Below are positions 4,320 to 5,046 of a DNA stretch of 5,046 nt, piece after piece. The stretch is from Lonsdalea quercina subsp. quercina. Its GTDB lineage: Bacteria > Pseudomonadota > Gammaproteobacteria > Enterobacterales > Enterobacteriaceae. Position numbers and translations under genes: made by a program. Position 1 is the first letter of the stretch. Every line of letters begins with the position of its first letter. The stretch is taken from NCBI RefSeq assembly GCF_000688655.1, contig NZ_JIBO01000008.1, positions 129,680 to 134,725 of the forward strand. The letters are read 5' to 3'. The notes below the pieces were generated by a model. The model was not told where the DNA came from. It saw nothing but the letters and a program-made list of their open reading frames with translations, and did no database searches.

Positions 4320-5046
4320 ATGTCCCACACTAAGAATAAACCGGATATTCAGGTGCACGATCTGCGCTCCGCGCTGGCGTTGCTAGACACGCTGCCGGGC
4401 GAATTGGTCTCGACCGATGTCGAAGTCGATCCCCAGGCGGAACTCTCCGGCGTCTACCGTTACGTCGGCGCGGGCGGAACCTGTATGCGCCCGACGCGTA
4501 AAAACGGTCCGGTCATGATCTTCAACAGAATTAAGGGATTCGACGATATCAGCGTCGCCATCGGCCTCAATGGCTCTCGCCAACGCGTCGGCCATTTCTT
4601 GGGCTGCGAGCCGGGACGCCTGGGACACCTGCTGAAGGATTCCGTCCAGCATCCTATTCCGCCGGTCAAAGCCTCTGCCGACAAGGCCGTTTGTCAGGAG
4701 GTGGTGCATCTGGCGAGCGACGCCGACTTTGACCTGCGCACCCTGCTGCCCGCGCCGACCAACACTGCCGAAGATGCCGGTCCTTACATCACGATGGGCC
4801 TGTGCTACGCCTCCGACCCCGATACCGGCGAGTCCGACATTACGATCCACCGCCTCTGCGTACAGAGCCGCGACGAGCTGTCCATGTGGCTGACGCCGGG
4901 CCGTCATATCGACGCCTTCCGCCAGAAAGCGGAGGCGGCGGGCAAACCGTTGCCCATCTCCATCAGCATCGGCGTGGACCCGGCCATTGAGATCGCGGCC
5001 TGTTTCGAACCGCCGACCACCCCGCTCGGCTTCGACGAACTGAGCG
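4320..5046 (+). CDS. UbiD-family non-oxidative hydroxyarylate decarboxylase, AroY/LpdC type (5' part; 3' end outside window)
   Basis: The first 242 residues of a prenylated-FMN-dependent decarboxylase of the UbiD family (usually about 490 residues), with no stop before the right edge. It matches, from memory, the branch containing Klebsiella/Enterobacter protocatechuate decarboxylase AroY and Lactobacillus plantarum gallate decarboxylase LpdC. Shared stretches include VDPQAELSGVYRYVGAGGT (36-54), RPT plus FNRIKGF (57-74), DFDLRTLLPAPTNT (136-149), DAGPY, SDITIHRLCVQSRDELSM (172-189), FRQKAEAAGKPLPI (200-213), DPAIEIA and FEPPTTPLGFDEL. D173 and R178 lie where UbiD enzymes bind cofactor and metal. 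Protocatechuate to catechol or gallate to pyrogallol are the likely reactions, but the substrate cannot be fixed. The enzyme needs prenyl-FMN from a UbiX-type protein (subunit B), often encoded nearby with a small subunit D, and neither is in the window. The start is set by TAAGGAG 7 nt upstream. Control by the divergent LysR protein is inferred. Confidence 0.9.
   Translation, partial: MSHTKNKPDIQVHDLRSALALLDTLPGELVSTDVEVDPQAELSGVYRYVGAGGTCMRPTRKNGPVMIFNRIKGFDDISVAIGLNGSRQRVGHFLGCEPGRLGHLLKDSVQHPIPPVKASADKAVCQEVVHLASDADFDLRTLLPAPTNTAEDAGPYITMGLCYASDPDTGESDITIHRLCVQSRDELSMWLTPGRHIDAFRQKAEAAGKPLPISISIGVDPAIEIAACFEPPTTPLGFDELS

Noticed and set aside
4137..4358. 73-codon minus-strand open frame across the regulatory region
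   Set aside because: It overlaps the promoter and start of the decarboxylase gene, and the translation resembles no protein I recognise.
4836..4838. D173 in place of the Asn usual in UbiD enzymes (SDITIHR instead of N-x-G-x-YR), possible inactive enzyme
   Set aside because: AroY and LpdC, as I recall them, carry the same D-x-T-IHR pattern, so it is a feature of the branch and not a lesion.
4383..4907. 174-codon minus-strand open frame inside the decarboxylase gene
   Set aside because: It is the antisense of a clearly conserved UbiD-family coding region and reflects its G/C-rich third positions.

Overview
The window looks like chromosomal DNA of a gamma-proteobacterium in the order Enterobacterales. 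Three proteins (UmuC, a YbiV/SupH-type phosphatase and a YghX-type hydrolase) read as clear but diverged relatives of the Escherichia coli proteins, over most of their visible length. Coding DNA is moderately GC-rich with G/C-rich third positions, and the main intergenic region is AT-rich. A plant-associated genus (for example Pectobacteriaceae) would fit the aromatic-acid decarboxylase at the right edge, but that is inference and not shown by the sequence. All family names come from recalled similarity; no database search was run.

Layout, left to right: (1) the 3' part of umuC, plus strand, entering from the left edge; (2) a gap of about 200 bp with no intact gene but one codon-biased open stretch that may be a gene remnant; (3) a complete ybiV/supH-like HAD sugar phosphatase, minus strand; (4) a 312-bp divergent intergenic region; (5) a complete yghX-like dienelactone-hydrolase-fold protein with a Tat-like N-terminus, plus strand; (6) a 41-bp convergent gap containing a strong hairpin; (7) a complete LysR-type regulator, minus strand; (8) a 360-bp divergent regulatory region rich in repeats; (9) the first 242 codons of a UbiD-family non-oxidative hydroxyarylate decarboxylase (AroY/LpdC type), running off the right edge.

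The functional unit of most interest is the last one. A LysR-type activator/repressor gene is transcribed away from a decarboxylase of the branch that removes CO2 from protocatechuate or gallate. The space between them holds a CRP-like site, an ATAC-N7-GTAT-like LysR box next to a good sigma70-like promoter, an 8-bp inverted repeat across the -10 region, and a cluster of inverted and direct repeats nearer to lysR. The simplest reading is an aromatic-acid-inducible decarboxylation operon, perhaps under catabolite control, whose remaining genes (prenyl-FMN synthase subunit B, small subunit D, transporter) would lie to the right. The other genes (SOS polymerase, housekeeping phosphatase, YghX hydrolase) appear to be independent transcription units. 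No mobile element, CRISPR array, tRNA or rRNA was seen.
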